DNA of 64,000 bases from Axinella damicornis (lineage: Eukaryota; Porifera; Demospongiae; Axinellida; Axinellidae): NCBI GenBank assembly GCA_963931865.1, contig OZ007508.1, positions 18,182,762-18,246,761 of the forward strand, read 5' to 3'. A model generated the notes under the pieces. The model saw only the letters and a list, made by a program, of their open reading frames with translations, did no database searches and was not told the origin of the DNA. Below, in pieces: positions 11,749-24,313 of the stretch (its first letter is position 1; each line of letters starts with the position of its first letter). The position numbers and the translations under genes are program-made.

Positions 11749-12611
11749 TACATGTATACTGTAGCGAGGGCCTAGTAGTCTCGTGCCCAGTCTCGGGCTG
11801 GTGCAAAACCTGGACTCTGGACTACATAATTTTTGAACTGGATTTTGGACTGCCCTGAGATCTGCTGGTGGAGGCTGAGGCTCTATCCTACAGGATTATT
11901 TCTGCTGGGGCAAATATCGGGAATCTGCATGCTGGTCGTTCCTGGCAGAACAGTAGTCTAACAAGCTAGCCCTTCGCTTTCTCCAGCGCGCGATCGCTTT
12001 CAGTATGCGCGCGCGGAGAAGTAAGGTCTAGAAACTTTGGACCACTTTACTCGGTACGAAAGAATGCAATTAATCTTACTTCACGTCCGTTTACGTCAAA
12101 ATATTCCAATAGAGCGGCTGCGTTTGACGTCACCGGCCGTAAAACAACCGAAACGTCCTCCGTTATATTCCGTTTCTCTCATAAGACTGCATGGCAAGAA
12201 AGCAGTAATTTCTACAGTGATCTCAGAAACGCAAGCCGCTCGGAACTTACGAAGTACTACTGTGTCAACTATCACTGTAGCGCAGTTACCATGCCGATTA
12301 GATCGAGCAGCTACGCGACCTCGAGTACAAGTGAGCTACTAGTTTCCGTACAGCTTCCGTTGAACTCCATGTTCTTTTGCCATGCGGAAGTACTCAGTCA
12401 CGTGGTTTTGTTACGTCAATGCAGCCGCTCTATTAGTGCAACTGCAGTCAGTCGATTCTGGCCCGCTAACCTCGTTGACTGTTTGTACTTCTGTCTGTTT
12501 GGTCGTTGTGCAGGAGAACAGCAATCGCAGGCAACTTCAGACAGTCCTCAACGCTTGTACCGAGCGATTTGAAAGATCACCCACGTGACAGCTGCAATCT
12601 GATTTAATTTG
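11749..12611. other. Gene-free, CpG-containing stretch
   Basis: No gene supported. A motif TGCAAAACCTGGACTCTGGA at about 11804 has its inverted partner near 14330-14360, so an older 2.6-kb inverted-repeat element may span this area. Several open frames around 12037-12590 have no domain or splice support. Stretches such as CAGCGCGCGATCGC give it a promoter-like look, but no downstream exon was found. Confidence 0.35.
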
Positions 12612-13470
12612 GACCCCCCTAAAATTGGTTCCCCCCGGAACTAATATTTCTGAAATAATCGGACCCCCCCTGAAAAATTTGTTCCCCCCTGGCACAGCCG
12701 TCCCGCCAAGGCCCAAAGATTAAATCAGTGCATGTCAGAGGTTGGGAAGGTGCTATATAAAAGATGCTGTTGCCGCAGTGGCAGGCAATCGCCACAATGG
12801 CGGGATCAGTTGGAATATACGGCACCTCGGAAATTAATTAATTATTCGAGTGGGCGGGGCTAGGCAAGTCACGTGGTGGTGTTGCCGAGCCGTAAAAGTG
12901 GCAGCAGGGACATGATTGAGCAGTTGCAGGTCACAAGTCTGAGTTCAGTTAGTGCAGCTGAGGGCCACAAGACTACAGACTCAAATCTTGGATTGCAGTA
13001 GCCCTGCGGTTTACTCAATTGCATTTTGCTGCCAAACTACCGCGCGCATGCACTTAATTAACCCGCAACACCACCACGTGACTCGCCTAGCCCCGCCCAC
13101 TCGAATAATTAATTAATTTCCGTGGTGCCGTATATTCCAACTGATCCCAAAATTAGTTCCAGGGGTGTGGTCCATATAGTTGTTGGCAGAGGTGGTCCAA
13201 ATGTTGCAGTGAAATAAGTTCCGGGGGTCCTTATTTATCAACAAAATTAGTTCCAGGGGTGTGGTCCATATAGTTGTTGGCAGAGGTGGTCCAAATGTTG
13301 CAATGAAATAAGTTCCAGGGGTCCTTATTTATCGGCAAGTTTAGTTCCAGGTGGTGGTCCAAATTTTTCAGGGGGGGGGGTCCAAATTTTGCAGTAAAAT
13401 AAGTTCCGGGGGGTCCGTATTTATCAACAAATTGGTTCCGGGGGGAACCAATTTGGGGGGGTCCATTTTG
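12612..13470. mobile_element. Composite foldback element with C/G-rich outer ends and a long inner inverted repeat
   Basis: Outer ends: GGACCCCCC, then AATTGGTTCCCCCCGGAAC at 12612, inverted near 13430-13466. The inner pair of about 82 bp is nearly identical: 12802-12885 (GGGATCAGTTGGAATATACG to CACGTGGTGGTGTTG) against 13067-13148. A direct duplication of about 85 bp (AGTTCCAGGGGTGTGGTCCA) lies at 13150-13350. No frame of note. Confidence 0.75.
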
Positions 13471-13640
13471 GAGTAGAGCATACTTGCCATTTTGGAGTAG
13501 AGCATACTTGCCAACCATCCCGGAATTTCCGGGACTGTCCCGGAAACTGACCTTTTGTCCTGCTGTCCCGGAAACAATCAAAATTGTCCCGGAAACAATC
13601 AAAATTGTCCCGGAAACAATCAAAATTGTCCCGGAAATTA
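13471..13640. repeat. Short tandem repeats
   Basis: First, a 22-bp direct duplication (TTGGAGTAGAGCATACTTGC) at 13478-13513. Then four copies of a 21-bp unit, GTCCCGGAAACAATCAAAAT plus T, at about 13565-13640. The start is the dyad TTCCGGGACTGTCCCGGAA. Confidence 0.8.
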
Positions 13641-14448
13641 TACACGTGGCCTAGGCGTTTACTACGTACAAGCAAGTCTGTCTGACAAACTACTACCTGC
13701 AGATGAGTTGCCAGTACCAGTGGGTCAGAACGGTTAGAACCGGTGTCCAAGAAGGCCATGCAAGTGGCATCCCGATTGGAAGTGTCCTCATGCAGAAAGG
13801 GAGCCTCTTTCGTCCGTTGTAAATTCTCTCCAGACTACCCTAGGAATGCTGCTGTGCAGTGGAGCAAAATTGTCCTGCACAAGACAGCAAAATCCTGCAA
13901 AATAAGTGAAATTTTCCTGCATATACAAAACTCAGGGTTGGGAAGTATGGTAGAGCCCAAGCAAAGTGGTCCAAAGTTTCTAGACCCTCTTTTTCCCCGT
14001 GCGGTCACGTGAGTCGATCCGTGCTGGAGGGGCTAGCCCACTAGACTAGCAGAACAGAGCGTGTGCCGTCGATTGTTATGCAGTTTGCTGTCTGGGTGAG
14101 CTACAAAGTACAAGACTGATTTCGTGTCTGTGATGACAACGTTGTGTGTCAAGTTCTCTGCTGACAATGGGCTCTATCCTACGGGAACCATGGTCACTTG
14201 ATGGAAGTGGAACAGAGCGTGCTAGCTGTTGAGCAACTGATCATGTGTGTGTGTGTTGTATTTGTTGTGGACCAGCTTGGTCTTCTGTATGCCTTCTGGG
14301 CCATGAATGATTGAGTCCAATATCCAGTCCACGGTCCAGTCCAGAGTCCAGGTTTTGCACTAACCCCCACTCCTCGTGGGAAAGTGGGTCTGGCGACTTT
14401 CAGCAGAATCCTCGGTCTTTGTTAACTTTTAGGCTGGAATTACAGCAG
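13641..14448. other. Gene-free stretch
   Basis: No supported gene. The inverted partner of the 11804 motif (CCAGAGTCCAGGTTTTGCA) lies near 14345. Frames in 13743-14012 lack recognisable domains. Confidence 0.35.
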
Positions 14449-14701
14449 GACATCGTTGCTTGTATTTCGTTCATTGCCATTTATCCTTTACCATCTCTGT
14501 GTTGCCATAAAAGGCTCCCGAGTGCTGAAGCAGACCAGAGACATCATGAGAAAGCTGTTTCAACAAGAGGAGCACCCTGCACTAGATCAGTGGAATGAGG
14601 AACATCCATATATAGCAGTAGACCACGAAGCTATACCAGTGGACAGAGCTAACATCCGGCCTCTCATTGCTGACTTGAGTCAATGCAGTACTGAAACTTA
14701 G
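14449..14701 (+). CDS. Candidate terminal exon, unrecognised protein
   Basis: After an acceptor-like TACAGCAG an open frame of about 83 codons runs to a TAG at 14699-14701. Its first part is hydrophobic (VFRSLPFILYHLCVAI). The rest is charged and looks like real protein (KGSRVLKQTRDIMRKLFQQ, then EEHPALDQWNEEHPYIAVDH). No ATG sits at its beginning, so if real it is the last exon of a plus-strand gene whose upstream exons I could not find. I do not recognise the family. Confidence 0.3.
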
Positions 14702-15384
14702 CATATATACTTACTTCCATGCCGGTTACATTTTCTCACCCTTACCTGAAACAGCCATATGCACCCACTTATACTGCATTAATGTACAAGTTGTGCATGA
14801 TCATGATGAAATCCTGTGCATGTTTGTGCCACCTTTAATTGTGTCACTGACAATGCAGTGTAAGTCAGAGCATCGCTTCTCAAGCTTGAATTTAGTGGTT
14901 GTGTTTTTGAATGTCATGCATCTGTTAGCGTGAGCAATGGGAATGTAGCTATGTTCAGAGAGTCACCCCCATGTCTACTTGCAGCCAGGACAGCAAGATG
15001 TTTCCTCCAGTATAAACAGCTGGTTAATCTAATGAGTTCTCGTGGATCTTGACTGTGCTAATAATCCAGTCAAGTCTCATGTGACATGTCAGTGTTTTCA
15101 GGTGCTCCCCCCGCCCTTTCCCGGCCTAATATATATCCTTAAGTTTGATTGTGATATGGTCATAATTATTCTTGGCTCTTCCTCCACAACCGCCAACTTT
15201 ATCATCCTTCGGGCGAGACATTGTGTAGATATATTATGTCATACTAGTGACGTAGTCCACTTCATATCTTCATGCAGCCAGACCACTGTCATTGTATGTA
15301 CACTCAGTAAATGTAAAGTAGCATAATATGCAAGCCTACAGCACTGTTACCTAGAGGTTCAGTATCTTGTAGAGTCTCTGTACT
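14702..15384. other. Gene-free stretch between a candidate exon and the second GTPase gene
   Basis: Nothing recognisable on either strand. The end near 15384 is presumably the 3' UTR of the minus-strand GTPase gene. Confidence 0.4.
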
Positions 15385-16317
15385 TCAATGTCGTTTCTTT
15401 GCAGCAGAAACTAAAGCCGAGTCACGTGTAATGTAATAGAGTAGTACTCCAAGTACAATCGAAATGGCAATAATCTGGAAAGGTCCACATCCTATTGCTA
15501 ACCCAAATAAGGCTCCCACAAATGCACCAACTGTTGATATCGCAACATGCCTAGAAACACTTCTTTTGTAGGGTGAGATCACCCTCATGTTTGTGATGTG
15601 TACAGGTATGCGAGCACTTTCTTTAACCCTTCGAAATGCCTTACGCCAGAATGGAGTGAACCAATCGAGACAATCAGGAGGGGCTTGTTGGCGATACCCA
15701 GTTGGAACAATAGCGACATCCCCAATGATCTCTTCAGGAACCGATAGTCTTTCTCTGAGTAGTCGACCAATCACATCATTCCAGGTCAGGAAAACATCGC
15801 TGAAGTATCTGGCTCGATCGTCACCACTTCCGGGTGGTGGTTTCACTTCGTTGGCAAACGTGAGGACAAAGATGGTGTTTTTCCAGAGCTGTGGACCGAG
15901 GGCTTCAGTCAGTTGAGTGATTCCTTTGACGTCATCTTTTGAGAGTCTCTGTCGCATGTCAAGGCAGTAGAGGAGAAGATCAGTTTCTGAACCCTTTTTT
16001 GCCAGCAGTTTGAAAAGGGCTTCCTCATCACTAAATACATTCCCTATTCCGGGTGAATCCCAGAAAGTAACATCAATGACTTCGCTTTGGTGATAAATGT
16101 CATCCATGACCACTTCCACTTGTGCTGGGTATGATTTTAGCTGGGTTTCACATTTTGTTGCTATATCACTGCCATTAATGCTGTTTATCAACGATGATTT
16201 TCCCGTACCAGTCTTGCCAGCAACTAGGATGCTTATCAAATCACTTCTGGGCATCATCAGGGCAACTGTAGAGCTCACTGATCTGGTTTGGGAGTATAGA
16301 GTATAGAGATGGTACAA
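15385..16317 (-). CDS. AIG1/GIMAP-type GTPase with C-terminal membrane anchor
   Basis: An open frame of 310 residues. The P loop is GKTGTGKS at 34-41, G3 is DSPG at 87-90, and a G4-like TFANEV lies at 153-158. The C-terminus has two hydrophobic stretches (VGAFVGALFGLAIG and IIAISIVLGVLLYYI, about 266-298) followed by a basic tail ending KKRH, typical of tail-anchored AIG1/GIMAP proteins facing the cytosol. Sequence order matches the paralogue at 7711-8601 (for example LLLYCLDMRQRL against LLVYCLDIRGRL, and IVPTGYR). The annotated ATG may be intronic: CTCCCAAACCAG at about 16286 looks like a splice acceptor, so residues before SVSSTVALMMPRSD may belong to an intron and the true N-terminus to an upstream exon not identified. 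The G domain is complete either way. Confidence 0.85.
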   Translation of the reverse strand: MYHLYTLYSQTRSVSSTVALMMPRSDLISILVAGKTGTGKSSLINSINGSDIATKCETQLKSYPAQVEVVMDDIYHQSEVIDVTFWDSPGIGNVFSDEEALFKLLAKKGSETDLLLYCLDMRQRLSKDDVKGITQLTEALGPQLWKNTIFVLTFANEVKPPPGSGDDRARYFSDVFLTWNDVIGRLLRERLSVPEEIIGDVAIVPTGYRQQAPPDCLDWFTPFWRKAFRRVKESARIPVHITNMRVISPYKRSVSRHVAISTVGAFVGALFGLAIGCGPFQIIAISIVLGVLLYYITRDSALVSAAKKRH

Positions 16318-17376
16318 GTATAGTCAGTGTAGCTACTGGAAAATGACAGCCCAACAGGTCTGTTTGAAAGCCTAGCTAGAGGCTGTTCAGATCAAGAATA
16401 CCATAGGCCAGGCCTGTTTAATCTTCATCTTGAAGTTTACCCATGTCACCAGACAACTCATGTTTACACAGCTACATGTGCATGGGCACAATACTTCATT
16501 CATTACGATTTTAGCTATAGGACCTTGCGAATTCACAATCAGTCACAGTAAATTTATTTGGCAATTTCTTAATACATGCATGAGGGGACTTGTAGCCGGC
16601 CTAGAGTCTGAACTGAGCAGTGGTACATTGACAAGGACAAGGGGTGGTCACTCCCTTTGCAGGATGAAATGAAAATCTATCTCTGATGATGCTCACTCCT
16701 AAGTTGAAACTGTGATACACAGCGTGGGTGCACACAAATCAAATCTGACTCAGAAAATTATAAACAGCTAGCAATATCTATTCTAGATACTAGACTCTAA
16801 GCCGTGCGCAAAAGACTAGCAAGAGAATGGTACCAAGACTAGCAATTATCGCCGGTCAAAAAACGTACGACACATGCCATGGTGATCACACCTTCGGAGA
16901 GTCATAAAAATCATTTACGGTAGGCCTCGGCGAACCTACCAAATGGAAATTCCAGATGTATCGCTCTGCGTCAGAGTGCCAGTCAAATATATATTGTCAC
17001 AGAGACCGGTCCTGTTATCGTTCTAGCAGACACACCCACAAGTGGCATCAAATGGAAGAGCAGTATTGACGTAATCGCTGTTATAGCACTAGCACACTCG
17101 GAAGCAGAGCAGCAGAGGGCACATTGCTGCTCAGTGTTTGTGGAGCTGTATTTGATACGTTTGTAAAGTGTTATTATGCAGTCTGGTGGGCTGTGTATCA
17201 GGGCGCACTGCCTATACCCCCAACTAGCAACGTCCTCATCCCGATTGCCTAGCTCAATATGCACGGTAACGTACGAAGCTCATTACTCGAGATCTACGCC
17301 CACCAGAGTTGGTGTTCTGCTTGGGGAGGGACCCGTGTCCAAATTTGGGATGCAAAGGTTGATGCCTGTCATGTAC
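16318..17376. other. Gene-free stretch upstream of the GTPase gene
   Basis: Presumed promoter and upstream exon area of the minus-strand GTPase. No element could be fixed. Frames around 16983-17264 have no domain. Confidence 0.35.
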
Positions 17377-17830
17377 TAGCCTCGTTCCCAGGCCTCAGTA
17401 ATTGGGGAGAAGAGCGCCTGGTATCCACTGTTCACGCATGCGCGAGCAGCATTCTCCGTATTATTCATCAAGATACATACAATGTACATGCAAGCTGAAA
17501 TAACACAGACAAGTATTCAGTAAAATATACGACTCCAGCATCATGCGAGGCTGTGGTTTTGAAGTCTGTGGACAGCGATACGCTGCTTCTGCCTTTCCGA
17601 AGTGGACGCAAAGCATGATACAGACCCGGTACGACCCATTACAAAATTCGACCTGGCCGTGTGTAACCATACAAATACATTCCTGCCATTATGTACATGT
17701 CCTCAGCATCATTCCTGGCTTTCCGACCTTACCAAGGGCGTACGGCACAGTTTGGTTGAACAGAGCTGCGTCTTGTAGATGTAAACGACTCCCGTGTTTC
17801 AGTAACGTACGGTCGTGCAACACGGACTAG

Positions 17831-18353
17831 TATAGACCTTATGCACGTCTTTCAATAATTACATTCCAACGTACGATTACGTCATCAATTACATACATGT
17901 AGCAACGTTCGATGCATTGCTACGCCGCCATCTTGAGTGGCAAGAACGTGTACGATGCGACGGTGATGATGTGCGAGCGGAAGTATTCTAAGTACTATGA
18001 GGAGGATCTGGATGCAGCGACAAAGCAGAGGTACGTTGAAAGCTAGATATGCTGCCAGGATCAGTGGATGACCCATACATGAACTCACGTTGGGCTGCCA
18101 GTTATCAGCGAGCCATCTACTGCGCCTATCAGGATCAACAGGAAATCTGTAGAAAGGTAATTCATGGAAACGATTGGTGCATCCAACGGCACAACAACTC
18201 TTAACCATCGTGTTATTCGTTCGCCTTGAACCAACGATGACGCTACATACGGTTCTTTTGCCACTCAAAATGGCGGCTGCCTAATTTCACGGCGGGCGCG
18301 GCCCGTTCGCTAATGACGTAATGCCTTCTGACGTCATGTGCATAAGGTCTATA
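17831..18353. mobile_element. Nested inverted-repeat element carrying a THAP exon
   Basis: Ends TATAGACCTTATGCAC and GTGCATAAGGTCTATA are exact inverted repeats. Further inside, GCCGCCATCTTGAGTGGCAA is opposed by TTGCCACTCAAAATGGCGGC. The latter resemble YY1-type motifs. The target duplication is unclear (possibly TA). The interior holds a THAP-domain exon on the minus strand. Confidence 0.7.
18089..18208 (-). pseudogene. Isolated first exon of a THAP zinc-finger protein
   Basis: Forty codons from ATG at 18208 to a consensus donor GTGAGT after 18089. It holds the N-terminal half of a THAP domain: MVKSCCAVGCTNRF, then FYRFPVDPDRRSRWLADNW. THAP domains are C2CH DNA-binding modules found in P-element transposases and many domesticated proteins. 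The C-terminal Cys/His half is not encoded by any exon I can find within the element, and a few residues between Cys10 and FYRFP are missing relative to usual spacing. It is therefore treated as a transposase remnant. Confidence 0.6.
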
Positions 18354-18471
18354 GCAGTAGTTTCCAAGTTCCCCACAAAAACCTGGGGAGCCGCGCATGT
18401 GCAAACAGTGGATACCAGGCCGCTTTCTCTCCTCCCACGCTGCATGCCTGGGAACGAGCCTAGTCATGTAC

Positions 18472-19636
18472 AGGGAGGCTCGGCTAGTGAATAATAACAC
18501 ACGTACCTTCTTCAGGTGTTGCCTGTACCGGTGCAAAACTTGGAGAACTCGCACAACTGGGATGGGAGAACGGATTGTGGGTGAATGGATGGGTGAACAA
18601 GTATGCCATTTTCTGTGTGCCAGTGATCCTACACATAAAGCTATAGGTTGTCAAACAGATCATGCTCAGGAGTACACACAAGCTGACACATGAAAGCCTT
18701 CACAGATTATTATAAACAGGAACAGTCTATTCCTGGTCATGGGCTGTACCCAGACCGTTTTTCGGGGCGGGATACTGGAAGAGATCGCCGCCCTGATTAG
18801 GGCTTGGTACCAAGACTACGTCTGAAGCGTTGACTTTTTGTTCAATGCGGGTTCAAAGCCACTGGTCGTCAGGCAACTTTCACGTGTCATCCAGAGCTGG
18901 TTTGTGTGCCTACCACTCAGGGGGATTTATTGGTGCAAATCATTCTTCAATAGCTACTAACTGTAGACATTGTACCTAAACTGTGCTACCAACTGTAACA
19001 GCATACAAACTTTGGCTGAAAGGCATTCTTAGTATGACCTCTGATATGAAAAATCATAGCAATAAAATCCCAAGAAAGGGGCCTACAGGCGTATAAATAA
19101 TAAAAGCAGCTCCATTTTGTGAAAGCCTTCACAGATACATAAACGGGGAACAGTGTGAAGTCCACCAAATTATCCCCACCCCTAACCTTCGCCACAGGGG
19201 TGATTAGAGATTCTTTATGGATGTCAAACCCAAATCTCACCTTTTTCCTCTGTCTCAGATTGCAGCTCTGGCTGTGTGACAAGAACAAGTTATTTTCAAC
19301 AACGCAACACTGACATGATATGACTGAACGCAGCTAACATGGGGCTCTATTTAGAACCCTATTCCAAAAAAAAAAATTTCACGGGCTGTAACAGGTACGT
19401 ATACGGTCCGTTACGTATCCGTGAACTACAGACCTGTAAGCGGAAATTAGGGCAGCTCACCGTAACAGGTCCGTGACACAGGCTGTAACGGATACGTTTG
19501 CACAGGTATGTTGATAATATATCTGTTACACACCTGTGTAATATTTTCCATGCAGTCGGATCTGTATGCATATAGCTAGCTATTTGCTATAGATTCACTT
19601 GTTGCTGGACTCAAGAATGAGAATGAAATCTATTAT
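18472..19636. other. Gene-free stretch
   Basis: No gene supported. A direct repeat of about 35 bp (GAAAGCCTTCACAGAT, then AAAC.GGAACAGT) occurs at about 18694 and 19121. At 19381-19510 there are repeated ACGTATCCGT / GTCCGTTACG words in both orientations. Confidence 0.4.
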
Positions 19637-22225
19637 TCAACACTTCATGCAATACATATTTACACAAAACAAAGTGTTAGAATTGTCATGAATAAGTTGC
19701 AATCCAGAGCGGGTTATACATTCACGTTCTGTAGTCCAGCTTTTTTGCCCTTGCTGAAAGGAGCAAGACTGGCCACATTCATGTACAATAGAAACTGCTG
19801 TACAGATTGAAGATGCCGGAATTACAGCAAGGGCTTTCGTGCGGAACAGGAGGGGGCACTCTTTTTCATTCATCAGTTGCTCATCGCCACAGAGAGCACG
19901 TTCATAGCGCTGTAAAATGCAGTATTCTCCAAGTTGTTTCGTCTCAATGAAGCACACACTGAGTTGTCCATACTCCACCTGTGAATACATTAATTTTGTA
20001 GATAACGATAACATTATGATGAAAAGATATGATCCTTTCGTACTCATACCTCTCCTGTGTCAGTGCAGAATGCCACATAGTCCTGGCAGTTGGCAAGACA
20101 CCCCATTGAATCATTAACAGCACCATAGCAGGCCACTGTTGTCTTCAAAGGGATTGTGCTGCACCAAAAGTAGCCTGCTGCTTGAAGGTTGCCCACAGTT
20201 TCTTCTCCTTCTGGAGTCACAAGCCTGATGTTCTCAATTTTAGGAACTGTGTGCATGTCCTGAGTGTGTATATAAGTTTGCAGGATCCTCATAATTTATG
20301 ACTGATTGTGCACGTGAATTCTGGCACTTACCTTTCTCAGTGTTCCTGGTTGATAAATATGTTTCGCTTTGTCCAGCGTGGGCATTCCATGTAGGAAGGT
20401 CTGCACCTCCTTGGACTGCACAAGGTTTTGTAGACCTTCCCCACACCTGCATGGGTGACATTGATATTAATTTAATTGGTGTGGATTTGTGTAAAAAGTA
20501 TCATTCTATACCGTGACATAGCCTCTTCTCTCACAACTCCTCCACTGCAGATGAATCTCAGATGTTCAACAACGGCAAACCTCGTCGCAATATCTCTGCT
20601 AGAAGCTCTCTTGTTGCCATTGACATTGTAGCTTCTGATTACTCCATTGAATGATTCACATCTGAGGGGATTATTTATCATGATTGATCCAGCATATATA
20701 CATGTATTATATTTATAGCATGGTCAATAATCTCATCACCTCTCTGTGTTGAATGAGGCAGATCTTTCACAATTGGGTCTGCCATTTCAATTGCTGAAGC
20801 CTCATTCGAGCAGCAAATGAAATGGATGTTTTCAAGTTGGCTGTTGTGTGCCCTTGGAAGCCCAGCCAGCATCATCGCCCACACATCAAACTTGTTCCAT
20901 TTCTTAGAACGGTTGCCACTAGTATCATCCGAGTACAAAACCAATGGTACCATCACTACAGGCAAGCTGTGAGCATTGGCCTTAAACTGGTGACATGACA
21001 CCAAGCGGTTCCACTCCTACAGATATAGATGTATAATATCAGTACGGTTCAGCATCATTATGGCATGATAATATTATTTGGCTTACTGTTGTTGTCATTT
21101 CTCTGGTTTGATCTGTTTCATCAACAATATCCACATCAGCTTTTTGAAAGGGCAGACTGCAGGCAACACCAGTGATCTGACTGCAAGCAATGATTGTAGG
21201 TTGATTGAGGAGCGTGAACCTGGATGACGCTGTCTCGATGATCATGTTTATCACCGCAAGCATGATTCCAGCAGATTTCTATCAAACATGGAGATCAATC
21301 TGATTACAAAAAGGCCAAACCTGTCTCATGGGTTAACTGTATAGCTTGTCTCTTATTTCTTTTTTACTATCGGTTAAACATGCAAACCGTGAACTAGTAG
21401 TTAGCTCACTATGCACATTATTAATTACCTCAGTCATAAACTTCACCGCTTTTCCATAACATAGGCCATGGGAAGGGTCTTGGAACGTTACGATATCCCC
21501 AATGAAAATTTGTTCACCATTTCCATGTATGATCATCGGGGCAAGAAACCTCTCATCTGTGTGCCACCTGGAAGCCTCATACATTTTACTGCAAGTTCAT
21601 ATTCAGAAAGATTATGCTCCATATACAAGAGAGCACAACATTTTTGAGTATGGAGATGATACACTATACCCGTATCTGTATATACGTCTCCATGCCTGTC
21701 ATTACCTGCAAGGCTCATCTGTGTAGACAGGGTATCTCTGAAGACTCTTTGACGTGTCTGGACTAGCTAAACATCTTGCCAAAATTGTTGAAGGGAGATT
21801 GGCAAAGAATGGAACACCACTAGATCCGGATGTGTAAAACTGCATTATAAGAAACATAATATTAGTTCAAAATGTGCATGCAAGCTCACTGTATTGAGAA
21901 ACAGAAACATTCCCTTTGATGGTGGTACATATCCAGGAAGTTTGATCTTTTTCACTTGGTTCAAGCCTGGTGTGTTAGGATCAAGCTGCTTGCAGGCAAA
22001 GATGATGAATTTCAGAGCTGTTTCTCCCTGTAGATTGTAGCATCCATCTCAGCTATCTATGATTGTGGCACACAATGTCATGCTATATAGTCTATACTCT
22101 TACAATTGGCCGTGTGCTGTTAACCAACAAGAACATCAGTGCTGCACTCTTGGAGGGAAATGGTGAGAAGGCATTGATGCTGGCATCGTAACATGTTTCA
22201 TCCCTCCTTAAGATCTCCAGTAACT
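19637..22225 (-). CDS. Multi-exon transposase-like gene (KDZ-like core, 5' end missing)
   Basis: Ten exons on the minus strand: 22225-22104, 22027-21890, 21839-21706, 21588-21429, 21278-21087, 21016 to about 20745, 20661-20512, 20446-20332, 20259-20050, 19978-19637 (stop). All junctions close in phase except exon 6/7. The core reads VPLVLYSDDTSGNRSKKWNK, then AGLPRAHNSQLENIHFICCS. Further on come CESFNGVIRSYNVNGNKRAS, SRDIATRFA and HLRFICSGG. From memory this pattern (DDTSGN.SK.WNKH, AGLP, HFI..SN, CE.FN..IR...NR..PSRDIA) occurs in uncharacterised animal and fungal proteins often linked with KDZ-type transposons. Cys-rich segments in the last two exons could bind zinc. The first exon was not found. 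It could be a domesticated transposase, an intron-containing transposon, or a decaying copy. Confidence 0.7.
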
Positions 22226-22388
22226 CTGTAGGGGAGTATGCACTCACATTAATTAGTTTGAAGCATTATTGTGTAATGCATGCACGTTAATATAATGTCA
22301 TGTATATATATATGGCATGCATGCATGACATTGTGTGCATTTTGGTTCACTTCATGCTTTATACACAGACTTGTGAACTAGAGATTGA

Positions 22389-23246
22389 GTGGATCACCTA
22401 GTTCTGTCATGCTTTCATCTACAACAATGTGTATACAATGCATGCATGAGAGATGTATCACAACTGCAGGCAATCATAGTTGATGTCATGAGAGAGTCAG
22501 ACAAAACAAAGCTAGGTGCTGCTATGAAGTGGTCGAGAAAGAAGTTCTCAGTCTTTAAAACTGACGAAAGGAGGAAGGTGCAGGATATTAATGTTGTTGC
22601 AAGCTTCGGAGAGAGAGAATAATCCACAGAAAAAATTCTGGGACCATTAATGTCGTTGCATGATCATGTGACCGTATACCAGTTAAAAGGTGCATGCCAC
22701 TAATATAATAATGTCAGTAACTAGCTACACCTATATGGTGGCCAGGTATTGTCATACAGGTACTTGGCATCACCCCATATACAAGATATCAGGGGCTACC
22801 AACAAGAGAACTGACGAGGTCCATCATGAGGAGTATGAGGGCGCCATTGGATTTCACAGTAGAGAGAACATACAGAAAGCACTTAGCACTGCTGGTCAGT
22901 AACTTAGAAGTTGTAATAAATTATGTGAAGTGACAACCCATGATAGCTAAGATTATTCTTATTTTCCACAGAGAAAGTTTGTGAGGGACGATGGTTCGGC
23001 GTCAGAGCGGGGCGAGCTCTATAACCTGTTTGGGGAGTGGGTAGGCAACAACTACCCGTCAGGGCTCACACATGACGATTGGGAAGGCATCATGTCTGAA
23101 GATATCGATGCCACCAGCAGGTAGCTATACAGAGCCGTGCTAGCTAATTAATTGTGTGAAGCAGTATCTGATTTCTCTAATCTTCTGCTCACAGCCTGAA
23201 CGACGGTGTCAGTGACAGCAATACAAGTGCTGATGAAGACAACTGA
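22389..23246 (+). CDS. Small four-exon gene of unknown family, divergent to the transposase-like gene
   Basis: Exons 22389-22577, 22760-22894, 22972-23120 and 23195-23246 join in frame with GT-AG borders and give about 174 residues. If the first ATG is not used, the exon may instead start after CTGCAG at 22469. The sequence is charged: KWSRKKFSVFKTDERRK, then ITPYTRYQGLPTRELTRSIM, LDFTVERTYRKHLALL, LYNLFGEWVGNNYPSGL. An acidic Ser/Asp tail ends TSADEDN. I recognise no domain. Codon-level coherence over four exons with no stops argues it is real. It shares a presumed promoter of about 160 bp with the minus-strand gene at 19637-22225, suggesting the two may be partners or a two-gene mobile element. 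Confidence 0.6.
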
Positions 23247-24313
23247 TAACGGCCATGCATATGCAAGATCACTATTAGCTCTACACACTGGCGTATATGC
23301 ATGGTCCATGATGCTGTGTGGGATATAATCATTACATGTGGGATATAATTATATATAATCTATCAAATCAACTGTGCTAAATAATTAAACATTAATGACA
23401 CACCGGTCCAGGCTGTTTGCAGGGATAGAGTGGAGCTCTTTGGAGGTGATTTTCAAAAATCTTTTTGCTTATTGCCCCTCCTACCTGACATGTTTTTTCA
23501 ACCTGTCAGAAATTTGGCTGAGGTGAAGAGGCTGCTGTATACTGTGTATAGCAACCCTCTCATGATGCAGCACCATGCACTCTCATTGCATGGTGTGGTT
23601 AGTGTCTAGGCCAACCACCCTTGGTCGGTAACTGTGCCAGAGGCTGCCTGCTGATGATGACCCACCGCTATATCGGCTGCATGGCTGGAAGCACATACTT
23701 TAAGTACAGGTAACAGACATGCATGTGCATTCAGCACTGGCCCTGGCACTAGCTAGTATATCCTAATCCTACCTCCTGCCAGACCAATAACTACTTCACT
23801 AAAACATGCATGCGACAGATCGATATTCTATGCATAGCTACCTGGAATATTTGTAGCTAGCACTCCAGTTATACACACCACTGCTTCGCCGCTCTGCGCA
23901 CCATCTTCGGCGGTGCGCTGTGTATGTGCCAACCAACCTGCTGAACCCCCCTTTCAAAATTTCTAGATCCGCCACTGGTGTGTGTATTCTCCTGGTAGTA
24001 CATGATTTTGATGTTAGCCTACATAGCATCATAGCATGATTGTGTAACAGATAAGCATTCATATTTGCATATTATTAGTCTAGAGGATATCCCCTCAGAA
24101 TGGCTATATCTTCTGTAGGTCTGCATGGAGAAAGTGCAAGTGGTGATCGTATACATGGCATAATACAGTACTGATCCTGAAATGCTTTTGGTGCAAGGGG
24201 CAGTCATCACATGAGCGCTGTACTTTCAATCTGTACTTGGAGTACATAATTATGGCTTACTATGTACCAAAGTCCAGTGCTTATAGGAGTGACATACAAT
24301 AGGCTGAGCTCAC
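23247..24313. other. Gene-free stretch, presumed to hide the PPIL1 last exon
   Basis: The short final PPIL1 exon (about ten residues) should lie here but could not be fixed. At 23940-23985 the minus strand reads GTGGCGGATCTAGAAATTTT and then GAAAGGGGGGTTC, a motif common to dispersed repeats of many invertebrates. No other gene seen. Confidence 0.35.

Larger units (their letters stand above)
17377..18462. mobile_element. 1.09-kb member of the 9-bp-duplication foldback family
   Basis: Left end TAGCCTCGTTCCCAGGC, right end GCCTGGGAACGAGCCTA. The arms continue with CTGGTATCCACTGTTC on the left and its complement near 18400. Perfect 9-bp duplications GTCATGTAC lie at 17368-17376 and 18463-18471. 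A second, unrelated inverted-repeat element (17831-18353) sits inside it. Confidence 0.85.
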